Shown: positions 9,901 through 15,264 of the stretch, in pieces
Numbering within the stretch: the first letter of the stretch is position 1
Layout of the letters: every line of letters starts with the position of its first letter
Assembly (NCBI GenBank): GCA_030248135.1
Contig: JASANC010000948.1
Location: 1 to 15,515, forward strand
DNA: 15,515 bases
Reading direction: 5' to 3'
Origin: Theristus sp. LFF4_11
Taxonomy: Eukaryota; Nematoda; Chromadorea; Monhysterida; Xyalidae
Notes under the pieces: generated by a model
Told to the model about the DNA's origin: nothing
Seen by the model: the letters and a program-made list of their open reading frames with translations, nothing else
The model's database searches: none
Made by a program: the position numbers and the translations under genes

Positions 9901-10108
9901 CCGCGAGGCCGACGGCTCAACGGTGCAGTGCGGTTTCAGCGGTTGCTTGGACTTCATCTGGGTGGACGACGCCACAGTTCACGTGGAGCAAGCGTTGCCG
10001 GTGCCGGATCCGACGCTTTTATCGGAGCATACTGCCATTCCCTCCCCGATTGCGCCGTCCGATCACGTGCCTGTGATCGCTGACGTCACTTTGAAAGAGC
10101 ACACTTGA
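765..10108 (+). CDS. PDE12: PDE12-like 2',5'-phosphodiesterase / poly(A) nuclease, 5'-partial, multi-exon
   Basis: This is an EEP-superfamily (CCR4/PDE12-type) Mg-dependent nuclease. In animals PDE12 removes 2',5'-oligoadenylates and poly(A) tails, mainly in mitochondria. Joined exons: 765-974, 3432-3666, 3943-4085, 4581-4743, 5052-~5123, possibly 8580-8610, 8792-8947, 9325-9521, 9883-10108; intron phases agree throughout. The order of motifs follows the family: the N-terminal beta domain (PAVSMVGCPVVPKFDL, then YQPTGDDVGRRL), RLMSYNVLADMY, GYNADIMCLQEVD (metal-binding Glu), NTHLHFHP, LAGDFNSTPES, YTTFTR, GCLDFIWVDD and PSDHVPVIADV (catalytic His). The mitochondrial targeting segment expected at the N-terminus lies off the window. 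Oddities: the intron before 4581 lacks an AG acceptor; the segment between exons 5 and 6 is about 10 residues shorter than in the human protein even with the tentative mini-exon; and introns are swollen by transposons. Identity is firm. Intactness in this copy is less certain. Confidence 0.9.
1057..1599. mobile_element. Foldback/MITE element with 155-bp inverted arms
   Basis: Arms 1057-1211 and 1445-1599 are reverse complements with only about two mismatches (AAGTTA versus AGGTAC context and AGATC versus AAATC). They enclose a 233-bp loop. Each arm includes ACAAGTTCGGAAAAATGCCC at the outer end and ...CTGAAATAATATTTACG at the inner end. The outer arm also contains the small hairpin ATGCCCGAAGGGCAT. 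There is no ORF and no clear target duplication (the flanks are T-runs). Near identity of the arms implies recent origin or gene conversion. Confidence 0.8.
1625..3060. repeat. Tandem array, about ten copies of a ~150-bp unit
   Basis: Unit starts (AGCCTATCAGACGCAGC) recur at about 1637, 1796, 1946, 2096, 2245, 2395, 2543, 2693, 2867 and 3010. The spacing is 149-159, then 174 and 143. Each unit contains GATTACATGGATACCGTGG, GAACAACGTTTTTTAGGAGG, ACCCTTTACGGGGACCC and the small inverted repeat AACCCAGGCACGGGTT. Central copies are the most alike and the outer copies diverge, as in arrays homogenised by unequal exchange. The array sits immediately beside the inverted-repeat element, as in minisatellite-bearing non-autonomous transposons. 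Confidence 0.88.
3111..3136. repeat. (ACA)n microsatellite
   Basis: This is a short imperfect ACA/CAA trinucleotide run, interrupted once by CGA, inside the PDE12 intron. Confidence 0.75.
3432..3666 (+). CDS. PDE12: PDE12-like exon 2
   Basis: The acceptor is TTCCATTCAG and the donor CG|GTGGGC, phase 2. The first half (YQPTGDDVGRRLALIVDAG) matches the YTPSxADIGLRLKL-type strand of the PDE12 N-terminal domain. The last part (FDARQRLCETPFRADDR) is the linker leading into the catalytic domain. The donor codon CG plus the next exon's A makes Arg, giving the natural run DDRRYRLMSYN. Confidence 0.85.
3943..4085 (+). CDS. PDE12: PDE12-like exon 3 (start of EEP catalytic domain)
   Basis: The acceptor is TCTCTTTTTCAG and the donor CCCG|GTAAGG, phase 1. 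It encodes YRLMSYNVLADMYLNLKLPQ, then FPYC and YRYLLLQKELPG. These are the first beta strand with the conserved Asn (SYN) of EEP nucleases and the QKEL helix. A second donor six bases downstream (AAG|GTACTT, phase 0) is possible and matters for the next junction. Confidence 0.88.
4248..4452. mobile_element. 205-bp foldback MITE in PDE12 intron
   Basis: The left end AAACGTGTCCGGACTAAAAT followed by GACGTCAT (4248-4275) matches the reverse complement of the right end (4426-4452) with about three mismatches and a one-base gap. Each arm carries the palindrome TGACGTCA. The interior is about 150 bp with no ORF. No target duplication is clear. It lies between the exons at 3943-4085 and 4581-4743. 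Confidence 0.6.
4581..4743 (+). CDS. PDE12: PDE12-like exon 4 with catalytic Glu
   Basis: It encodes YNADIMCLQEVDHRLHNRYL...GCVLLYRTDRFK; the Glu of LQEVD is the metal ligand of the family. The donor is TTCAA|GTGAGC, phase 2. The start given here assumes perfect colinearity with the family (KELPG|YNAD). The intron would then end in TTTCCG, a non-AG acceptor. The canonical alternative uses the donor at 4091 and the AG at 4557-4558, which inserts about eight residues (KKIFTKIS) before GYNAD. Confidence 0.8.
5052..5123 (+). CDS. PDE12: PDE12-like exon 5 (short, 3' edge uncertain)
   Basis: The acceptor is CAGTGCTTGCAG. The first base completes the Lys codon split at 4743, after which the reading is HLYSRSIGLSDYLQENPKNR and GFPQ. 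This fits the SxSxxLxxxLxxxP-type segment after the YR...F strand in PDE12. An in-frame TAA at 5134-5136 forces a donor before it. GT at 5124 (phase 2) or 5132 (phase 1) are the only choices, both weak. The perfect palindrome AAAACCGCGGTTTT lies within it. Confidence 0.6.
5149..5295. repeat. G/T-only low-complexity block
   Basis: Runs of G (up to about 12) alternate with runs of T. A and C are almost absent after the first 40 bases. It is unlike any other part of the window and ends exactly where LTR homology begins. It may be a real G-rich tract able to form quadruplexes, or an assembly/polymerase artefact. No coding value should be given to its open frames. Confidence 0.8.
5296..5920 (+). 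repeat. 5' LTR
   Basis: It is the direct repeat of 7929-8553, with the same length and no indels seen. It begins GGCTATAATATAGAGTG and ends CACCTTCACTTTA, next to TGGTAGCA. It lacks canonical TG...CA ends at the homology limits. It contains AATAAA at 5383-5388 and the alternating CGCGCGCGC stretch near 5425. Open frames on its minus strand are shared with the other LTR and are taken as chance. Confidence 0.85.
5921..5931 (+). promoter_or_regulatory. Candidate primer-binding site TGGTAGCACCG
   Basis: It directly follows the 5' LTR. The first eight bases, TGGTAGCA, are complementary to the 3' end of animal initiator tRNA-Met (...TGCTACCA). Complementarity appears to stop there, so the primer identity is only likely. 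Confidence 0.55.
5952..5957 (+). promoter_or_regulatory. Candidate retrotransposon splice donor GGG|GTAAGTG
   Basis: This near-consensus donor lies about 30 bases past the LTR, where retroviruses place their major donor. Acceptors TTTTATAG (6090-6091) and TCTCTTCAG (6674-6675) precede the ATG of ORF1 by 14 bases and the Gag ATG by 18 bases. The splicing scheme is inferred. Confidence 0.4.
6106..6324 (+). CDS. Retrotransposon small ORF1, function unknown
   Basis: It encodes 72 residues from a real ATG. The N-terminus is acidic and Ser-rich (MDNSDTESSEISQAP). A hydrophobic/Leu heptad-like stretch follows (LLLIRVNALLQQTSQL and on), able to form a coiled coil, with a polar Ser/Gln tail. It lies upstream of the Gag in the same element, and codon use resembles Gag. 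I do not recognise the family. It may be an accessory or Gag-interacting peptide, or the amino part of a once longer Gag. Confidence 0.5.
   Translation: MDNSDTESSEISQAPDNSIQDVQYDLLLIRVNALLQQTSQLVTTIQALLTSLDAHFQNLTSSRTQSQSTSLN
6345..6650 (+). CDS. Retrotransposon small ORF2, function unknown
   Basis: It encodes 101 residues from ATG, starting 20 bases after ORF1. A Pro/Ser-rich start (MSTSSHPKLKPALSYPIP) leads to a helical middle (LDQLSATHSQLEKLHLCLFF) and a C-terminus with three Cys and many Ser (RDPCSPTCSRAQSLSHSCSQ). It is not recognised. The Cys spacing does not fit a CCHC knuckle. It has no upstream AG acceptor of its own and would need reading after ORF1. Confidence 0.45.
   Translation: MSTSSHPKLKPALSYPIPNEYRDNQYILDQLSATHSQLEKLHLCLFFGSPDILTSTVATNSYFALLEKFHQITITMLHNNTRDPCSPTCSRAQSLSHSCSQ
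6694..7617 (+). CDS. gag: Retrotransposon Gag protein (capsid-type), no zinc knuckle
   Basis: This is a 307-residue Gag using the ATG at 6694. Residues ~1-60 are helical and polar. Residues ~70-230 form a retrotransposon-Gag/capsid-like core with typical signs: FDEFISIFEIAC, a KRLRTLPVYLRENALDAYKE helix pair, YKDLVKNLREKFYP, ESVNDFSQELKKLVQAAYP and LLLSHFLQKLKPSIRFYV. The tail (~250-307) is His/Ser/Gln-rich and contains a short Leu heptad (LDTLEKQMSKLL). There is no CCHC nucleocapsid motif, no protease follows, and the frame closes at TAA. It would self-assemble and package the element's RNA, with enzymes supplied in trans. Ty3-like origin is likely by the core pattern, but not proven. Confidence 0.8.
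   Translation: MSEPAPLDDPISHREYRSLARDLKRVINCYETSTERIKNLLQSMSQDVETVQERTCMIADSNLMPSADLKYFTARSQDFDEFISIFEIACDALQYDDNKRLRTLPVYLRENALDAYKELSTTQKATYKDLVKNLREKFYPALHNRFSQTVLANRTHRENESVNDFSQELKKLVQAAYPKLEKDNLDELLLSHFLQKLKPSIRFYVSLQNPSDFNDAVAKSKLVEAQTALETGQNLHETSQTFRDGIHYLNHHDNSSHEHDTKMSPQSDNHRLDTLEKQMSKLLQTQSPQTQKTHNRMPFQNLTFQPY
7618..7928 (+). other. Retrotransposon 3' untranslated interior
   Basis: This 311-base AT-rich stretch holds no ORF of note. It contains AAGCTTGAGGACAAGCTT (7773-7790), an inverted repeat similar to the Leu-Glu-Asp-Lys codons near the end of pol in some Ty3-type elements. It ends in ATAATATAG repeats that continue into the LTR. It could be the scar of a pol deletion. Confidence 0.5.
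7929..8553 (+). repeat. 3' LTR
   Basis: This is the second copy of the 625-bp repeat. Differences from the 5' LTR include GTCAATTACGG for GTCAACTACGG, GTCGGCGC for GTCGTCGC, CTTTTCC for CTTCTCC, ATATTCAG for ATAGTCAG, and GGCCTTGATA for GACCTTAATA. That is about 1% divergence. Confidence 0.85.
8580..8610 (+). CDS. PDE12: Tentative PDE12-like mini-exon (31 bp)
   Basis: An AG at 8578-8579 and a GT at 8611 bracket 31 bases that accept a phase-2 exon 5 and leave phase 0. These are exactly the phases needed to join exon 5 (ending 5123) to the next exon (starting 8792). The peptide is KKSTDRRAAL, followed by VECLQ, similar in layout to the RSSVLQV strand of PDE12. The acceptor has no polypyrimidine tract, so this is a weak call. 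It lies 26 bases beyond the 3' LTR. Confidence 0.35.
8792..8947 (+). CDS. PDE12: PDE12-like exon 6
   Basis: The acceptor is TATGTTTTCAG and the donor TTG|GTATGG, phase 0 at both ends. It encodes VECLQAHFDPSTLLVIGNTH, then LHFHPSHGHIKLLQTALIGR. The NTHLxxHP motif is the diagnostic metal/phosphate-binding segment of this EEP subfamily. Confidence 0.9.
9325..9521 (+). CDS. PDE12: PDE12-like exon 7 (GDFNSTP catalytic loop)
   Basis: The acceptor is TCCTGTTTAG, phase 0; the donor is AC|GTTGGT, phase 2. It encodes HPSANVVRILAGDFNSTPES, then VYKLLQTGTLRCTEW and TGTPEYT. The Asp and Asn of GDFNSTP are catalytic in the family. The C-terminal GTPEYTT matches the GEPAYTN-type substrate loop. Confidence 0.9.
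9883..10108 (+). CDS. PDE12: PDE12-like terminal exon
   Basis: The acceptor is CACTGTTCCAG; one base completes the Thr codon split at 9521. It encodes FTRHTRREADGSTVQCGFSG, then CLDFIWVDD, a linker, and PSDHVPVIADVTLKEHT before TGA. GCLDFIW and SDH are the last two signature motifs. The His of SDH is the catalytic base region. I see no AATAAA in the following 200 bases. Confidence 0.9.
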
Positions 10109-12488
10109 CATGGAATCACTGTTTTTTTGCTGGGAACGCGTTTGAGACAGGCAAATTGGCCAGTGAATGCATCCATCTTCGGTTTGGCTGGCATTTTTCT
10201 GTGTTCACTGTGTTCAAATTGTGCCGTTGCACTTGAAAACTGAATGTTTAAAACTAAAATACACCGAAGTCCTTGTGTGTCTTGGACGTTACGCTATCTC
10301 ACTGTGGCCGGCTTGCAGGATGGCTGCGATTGAACTTGGAAACTTGATGTAGCCAATTAGCGTGTTGCACTTGACTTTGGTCAACGCAGCCAATCAGCGC
10401 GTGGTATGCGTTACAAAGATTTGGTGATTGTGTCACAACAACCCGGTGTTTCTGTCTGTTGATTTTATTTTTGTTAGTTGTTGTTCTTCATTGCAAAACA
10501 AACTTTGTTTTCACCAAAAATATGTTCGTTTTTGTTGAGAAATTACATAAATTGCCAAGTATTGTCGTGTGGTGGTCTGCGCTGGGCAGCAGACAGAAAA
10601 CATGATGCAGAGAGATTATGAAAATTCGGAGCGTAATTTTCTGGTTTTGAGAAAAGTGCAAAATGACTGAAAATTGAAGTTTACGCCACACACATTTCTG
10701 TTGAGTCGCAACACGCGCAGTTTTCCAAATATTGGTAGAAACGTTAAAAACTGGAAAAATTTTATATTTGGACCACCAATATTGATTTGATTCAAAATAC
10801 GCACACGAGATTTCGTTCACAATACTCAACATTCCTATACGTGCGGATTTGAAAATCCGGCCCAGAAATGCAAAATTCAAACAGCAGTCTGTCGCACACG
10901 TGTGATATCAGTCGGTCAAAAACTCAAAAATTGCATGCACTGCATGTTGCATTTGTCAAGCAAGTGTTACATATCACGGTTATCATTAAACCGTGGTAAG
11001 ATGTTACTTTTATTGATCAACCACAGCATGTTGAACAGAACCTGTCATCTGGTGTCTCCCTGCACCATGCAGTGTTCGCAGTACCCGCTTTCGTTTTTTT
11101 TCGGACATTACAAGGTTGTTGTTGTTGTTATACGGCAGTTACCCACAGCGTCATGCACGTGCGTGCACATACAGAGTGTCTTGTATGGTAAAAACTTATT
11201 GATTTTATAGAAATGGATTCTTATATCTAGATACAAAGCTTTTTTGGGTATATCTGGATTTGTTTGAAGCATTTACAAATAATGTTTGGTGCATTTGTCA
11301 ATTTCCATTTACGTATTAATGAACTTTAAGATCATGACTACATAAGATCAATTTTGGTTTTGAACTACCTAAAACCACATCTTTGGACACCCTGCATATT
11401 TCAAGGTGTCGAGAAGAGGCCTTGGACTGAAAAAAGTGCGCGTTACTCCATCCATCTTTACTCATATTACGAAATTGTTGTTTTTCGGTGGATCTTCCAC
11501 TGGCATGTTTTTTTGGGGGGTTTCGCCAGTTTTTTACACTCGTAAATTATAGTGGCATTCACATGTACTAACTGATCATGTGAAAACAAATCTTGTGGTG
11601 AAAGTGGTCTGTGCACAAAAATAGCTGTCTTGATTGGTCTGTGCAATTTGGAAAACATAATAATCTTACTTTTTCAACAAAGAATACTATTTTCGGTGGT
11701 GCGTTTTTGCTCAGGTCCTGAGATTCAGTTTAAAACAAAAAGAGAACTAATGATTGAAAATTTCGCGGTTTCCTTAGCTACCTTTCATTGTATTTGCTTT
11801 GAAAATTATTTTCTTTTAGTAACCATGACAATCTATCGGTTCAACTTGTGATCGTAACATTACTTTGTCTTCTGTTGTGTTTTTCCCAGGTTTTGAATTT
11901 TATTTATAAATGTGGGAAATGTAGAGCTCGTGTTTGTGAAATCTCATATTCCTCAACCGTGACAAGACAGGTGTTTCATCGTCTTTTGTTTGCGTTTCCA
12001 TGCGACGTCACGCGAATTTGGTTAACTTTTTGCCGTTTCTTCAAATCAAAAAGGTTGATTTTGAGGTTTTGACACGCGCAATACAGCACTCACTCTGTGA
12101 CGCACTCTTGATGGCCTTTGTTCTTTTTTGCACGTCAAAGAAGCGTTTTTTAACAAAATCTTTCCTGTCGGTTCTCTCGTGTGTTCAATTTTAGAACACC
12201 ACGGATGATTTGAGGGAACAACAACTTTTGTTTAACGGACAAAAATGTAATCGAACATCCCTACTCAAACTCAAAACCCTCATAAGTTGGTTGTGCCACA
12301 TTCGTTCAATCAAAATATTCCGTTTCGGTTTTCTCGGTGCAGCCAAAGTTTTTCATCCTGGCGTCTGTCGCACTGACAGGCCACGAAACACCGCGGTATG
12401 AGTTGACTTGGCGAAATCGCAAACTTTTATAGCAAACTTTTCGCATCATCCAATTATAGGAAGCCTCCAGCGTCTGAAAAACCCTGCA
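10109..12488 (+). other. AT-rich intergenic region, no supported gene
   Basis: These 2.38 kb lie between the PDE12 stop and the next gene's start. Open frames on either strand (for example the 130-residue minus-strand frame at 10488-10880) look like chance: no recognisable domain, no matching splice signals. It contains short hairpins (CACGGTT...AACCGTG near 10976-10995), CCAATCA at 10390 and TGATTGG at 11631. It must hold the PDE12 3' UTR and the downstream promoter. I cannot place a polyadenylation site. Confidence 0.55.
12408..12488 (+). promoter_or_regulatory. Likely 5' UTR / proximal promoter of secreted gene
   Basis: GCAAACTTTTATA and GCAAACTTTTCGC form a close direct repeat at about 12419-12443. 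An AG acceptor-like ATTATAG lies at about 12454-12460, 29 bases before the ATG. That AG could serve a 5' UTR intron or a trans-spliced leader if the organism uses one. This is weak evidence. Confidence 0.25.
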
Positions 12489-12811
12489 ATGGCGCCCAGC
12501 GCACTGCTGATCCTATTGCAAGCATCATCCTGCATGGGCCACATCGCGTTGACGTTCCCGAAGGCGCGCTACCCGGAGCTCGATTTCCTCGACACCATTC
12601 GAACGCCGAAACCGTGCGGAGTGCCGAGAGAGGCGAATGCGACGTTCACGCCACTGATTGGCGGCCGACAGTACAACGTCACGTGGCGGATGACGTACGC
12701 GCACCAGGGTGGATTTCTGTTGGAGTTGCTGGACGCCAAGGACCGTCACGTGCAATATTTGACGACGCCATCAGTGAAGGAGCCGACGTTCATACGATTC
12801 GACCAGGGAAC
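12489..12811 (+). CDS. LPMO-like/DOMON gene exon 1: signal peptide and His-brace domain start
   Basis: The ATG at 12489 gives MAPSALLILLQASSCMG as signal peptide and leaves His as residue 1 of the mature chain, the hallmark needed for a copper histidine brace. The upstream in-frame extension to 12408 lacks an ATG. The exon includes CGVP, VTWRMTYAHQGGFLLELLDA and EPTFIRFDQG. The donor is AC|GTTGGT, phase 2. Confidence 0.85.
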
Positions 12812-15264
12812 GTTGGTGGAATTGCGCGGTTTTTTATGCTGACTGAAAAGCGAAACGATTTCAATCGTTCGTATATGCGTGCAAATTTCCCAACTTTGGT
12901 GTGTGCCATTGGAGATTGTAATTATTCAGGCATAGGCAATGCAAGACAGGACCCTTCATCCATTCCAACAAAATCAATTGTCCATCATGTTGTTGCTGGC
13001 CAAGGACACCAGTCAACAATTTGTTATGGCCAAATGTCATTTTGTGGGCATGTGTTTACTTGCAGCACTCGATCCGAGCAAGTTCGACTGCCTGCACGGG
13101 CGTGCAAACGCTGCTCGATCCGTCTGCTTCGCCAGGCGGCCGAATGGGGCAACCAGTACATGTTTCAGTCGTGCGCCGACGTGGACATTCTCGCTGAAGC
13201 GGACGTCGCGAATGGTAATCGGGGTTTGCGGAATATTTTTGAAAAAAAACTTATGTGGCGAAGCGAAGGTACACTGTATTTATCCACAAGGTGGGTGTGA
13301 GCCGTCCGTTCCACAGAACCCACCGGAACCGGAGTTTGGTACCTTCAATCGGTGGGGGGCGTGCTTAAAATAAACTTGAAAATGAGTAAATTAAAAGAAA
13401 CATTCACCGGCGGAAAGTTTTTTTTTCAAAACGTTTAAAAACGAGCACAAACCCAAATCTGTAGCCTCAGTTTGCAAGATCAGTTGATTTCGCTATCTTT
13501 TTTTCATGTCAGATTTTAGTGGAACATTGAACAAACCATCACCCATGTGTTGAGTTACTGTTATAACATTTGGACTGATTTTTCAGGTGGCAATTGTTTC
13601 AACGACGGACACGACCGTGGCACTGGCTGCCATTGTCCATCTGGCTTCACTGGTGAACAGTGTCAGTACTCAGGTACGGTTTGAACTCACGGTACATGCG
13701 TTTGAAGACTATTCGCTGATTGGTTCTTGCAGCATTGTGATCGACACCGGCAAATCATGGGCCGGATTTTGCGCGACTTGCATCACTCGACACAAATCTG
13801 GCACCATTTTTCGCGACAAAAATTCCGCAATAATGATAATTCACTTTGAAACAATGTTCAGCGGACTGCCAACAAGATGCCGACTGTCAGTACAACGGTC
13901 GCTGTGTGACGACGAGAGACGGCACCACACGCAACGTTTGCTACTGTGCCTGGGGCCGATTTGGCGTGCACTGCGAGAAAAGTACGGAAGCAAACTTGTT
14001 CGTTTGGCTCAAATCCAAATGTGTTCCGTAAACACGTTGTTTTTTTAGATTAAATAGGTAATCACAATAAAATGTAAAATGTCCACTTCCGTTTAGTGTT
14101 CGAGCCGTCAGACGCCGACAAAGACTGTTTCAATTTCGACGGACCTGGCGGAGCGCAGAGTGGCCAGTTTGATAAATTCGGCCTTTTCAAAGAATCCTGT
14201 TATGAAACCGTGAAACTGCCGCAGCCCGACACGTTGCACGATCACTTGCATTGGCGGCGAGTTGGACAGGTGAAGACGAGACGGGTGGTTGACTGAACTT
14301 TGGTAGCATTTTTCAGATTCAAGGTTTATGGATTATGCTCTGATTCCATACACAAACCGAATCGACTAGAGTTCATTAAATCTAACTGAAAAATGTAATT
14401 CTTAATATGTTTTTTTTCAAAATTTTTTAGGACATCGAAATCATTATTGATTTCGAATCAAGCACCTGGGTTGCATTCGGGTGGAAACCGGAGGGTTTGG
14501 ACAACGCCGAATGCCAAAAGTTTCCCGATACCGAAACGAAACCGGAGCCAGAGCCGACCGGTGAACCGGAGCCGGAAACCGAACCAGAACCGAACAGTGA
14601 ATCCGAACCGACACCGGAAGGCGAGCCCTGTAAGTTGCGTTTGTTGCCGGACCAAATCGCGACTTTTTCAGTCGCAATCAAAACTTGAATAAAAGCTGCA
14701 TGTAGAAACTGCACGTTTTTGGTTGTCCCACTCGGTTCGTGTACGACGCATGAATGTTTGGTCGGATACTTAGCCAAATGATTCTCCGCATAGAATATGT
14801 CCAATATCGATGTAGATATCGAATATGTCGAACTTTTTTCAAACTCGAATCCCGTTTGGGATGGACTTTCCGAACAAAGAAATTTTCAAAATCATTATCA
14901 ACTGGCATTATTTGAGAGAACTTTCCGACGGTGTAGATCATGGCAAGCGACGAAAGAAGCGCGCCTCGGAGCCGCACGCGATGAACTGCATTGACGTCGT
15001 CGTCGGCATGCGACAGTCGGACGGACGACAACGCGTCGGCGACTACTACAGTCGCGATCGTAGCACGCCGTTGGAGGACCGCTTCTACCGCGGCCAAGAC
15101 GACCTGGTGGCCGCCTATGTGGCGCAGGTCGACACGCGACGCGTCATGATGTTTCGCAAACCGATTTTTGGTATTCTCTTTTTCGTTTTGTGCAAAGGAG
15201 CAATGTTTAATCGATCTGTGGAAGTTTGCTTCCAGATCCGACTTCAGCTGACAAAAGGAATTGA
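12489..15264 (+). CDS. Secreted LPMO-like / EGF / DOMON multidomain protein
   Basis: Joined exons: 12489-12811, 13066-13214, 13291-13338, 13587-13673, 13862-13981, 14097-14269, 14431-14629, 14937-15170 and perhaps 15236-15264; all phases fit. Residues 1-17 are a short signal peptide ending ...SSCMG, and His18 would be the mature N-terminus (HIALTFPKARYPELDFLDTI). A first beta domain (~18-150) has His72 in YAHQGGF and ends with CKRCSIRLLRQAAEWG and YMFQSCADVDI. This architecture resembles copper LPMO/chitin-binding type 4 domains. Two Cys-rich EGF-like modules follow. A DOMON domain comes next (DIEIIIDFESSTWVAFGWKP ... MNCIDVVVGM ... VGDYYSRDRSTP), split by an EPEP repeat and a basic KRRKKR stretch. 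It is secreted or cell-surface. Substrate and activity are unknown. The domain calls come from motif recognition only, and the 3' end is unsure. Confidence 0.82.
13066..13214 (+). CDS. LPMO-like/DOMON gene exon 2: end of His-brace-like domain
   Basis: The acceptor is TTTACTTGCAG and the donor AATG|GTAATC, phase 1. It encodes RSEQVRLPARACKRCSIRLL, then RQAAEWGNQYMFQSCADVDI. The CxxC followed by WG...F.SCADV recalls the C-terminal strands of LPMO domains, where an aromatic residue sits axial to copper. Confidence 0.85.
13291..13338 (+). CDS. LPMO-like/DOMON gene exon 3: 48-bp micro-exon
   Basis: The acceptor is TATCCACAAG and the donor TTTG|GTACCT, phase 1 at both ends. The exon can therefore be skipped without a frame change. 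It encodes GCEPSVPQNPPEPEF, a Pro-rich hinge with one Cys leading into the EGF module. Skipping it gives an equally open product. Confidence 0.6.
13587..13673 (+). CDS. LPMO-like/DOMON gene exon 4: EGF-like module
   Basis: The acceptor is GATTTTTCAG and the donor TCAG|GTACGG, phase 1 on both sides, the classic phase for shuffled EGF exons. It encodes GNCFNDGHDRGTGCHCPSGF, then TGEQCQY. The CxC...GF.G..C pattern is an EGF/laminin-type C-terminal half. Confidence 0.85.
13862..13981 (+). CDS. LPMO-like/DOMON gene exon 5: second EGF-like module
   Basis: The acceptor is ACAATGTTCAG and the donor AAAA|GTACGG, phase 1 on both sides. It encodes ADCQQDADCQYNGRCV, then a loop and CYCAWGRFGVHCEK. The six cysteines fit C-x4-C...C-x-C...C EGF spacing. 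Confidence 0.88.
14097..14269 (+). CDS. LPMO-like/DOMON gene exon 6: start of DOMON region
   Basis: The acceptor is ACTTCCGTTTAG; the donor is CAG|GTGAAG, phase 0. It encodes FEPSDADKDCFNFD, a Gly-rich loop, then CYETVKLPQPDTLHDHLHWR. The final strand (LHWRRVGQ) continues into DIEIII of the next exon, as in the first strands of a DOMON beta sandwich. Confidence 0.82.
14431..14629 (+). CDS. LPMO-like/DOMON gene exon 7: DOMON strands and Pro/Glu repeat
   Basis: The acceptor is AATTTTTTAG and the donor GCCCT|GTAAGT, phase 1. DIEIIIDFESSTWVAFGWKP is the most typical DOMON segment. It is followed by CQKFPDTETKPEPEPTGEPE and further Pro/Glu repeats. That acidic, disordered insert lies in a loop of the domain. 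A 9-bp-arm palindrome (TCGAAATCA...TGATTTCGA) sits inside the coding strand at the exon start. Confidence 0.88.
14688..14693 (+). terminator. Intronic AATAAA after in-frame stop
   Basis: Read-through of the exon 7 donor adds about 19 residues and stops at TGA 14686-14688, which overlaps AATAAA. This could be a polyadenylation signal for a short isoform lacking the DOMON second half. It is speculative without transcripts. Confidence 0.3.
14937..15170 (+). CDS. LPMO-like/DOMON gene exon 8: DOMON second half
   Basis: The acceptor is GGTGTAG and the donor TTTTTG|GTATTC, phase 1. It opens with a basic stretch, HGKRRKKRASEP, that fits a furin-type cleavage signal. It continues AMNCIDVVVGMRQSDGRQRV, GDYYSRDRSTPLEDRFYRGQ and VDTRRVMMFRKPI, the conserved C-terminal strands of this DOMON family. 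Confidence 0.85.
15236..15264 (+). CDS. Tentative last exon or 3' truncation of DOMON gene
   Basis: The acceptor is TTGCTTCCAG. One base set completes the Gly/Asp codon from 15170, giving DPTSADKRN and then TGA at 15262-15264. The EPT/DPT-type tail after FRRK is usual here, but family members normally continue further, so this may be a true stop, a disrupted exon, or a wrong exon choice. Confidence 0.4.

Noticed and set aside
10488..10880. 130-residue minus-strand ORF in the intergenic region
   Set aside because: It has no domain, AT-driven composition, and a competing ORF in another frame; there is no promoter or splice context.
12614..13300. 228-residue ORF overlapping the LPMO-like gene
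   Set aside because: Only the part from 13066 is the real frame of exon 2. The rest reads exon 1 out of frame and through an intron.
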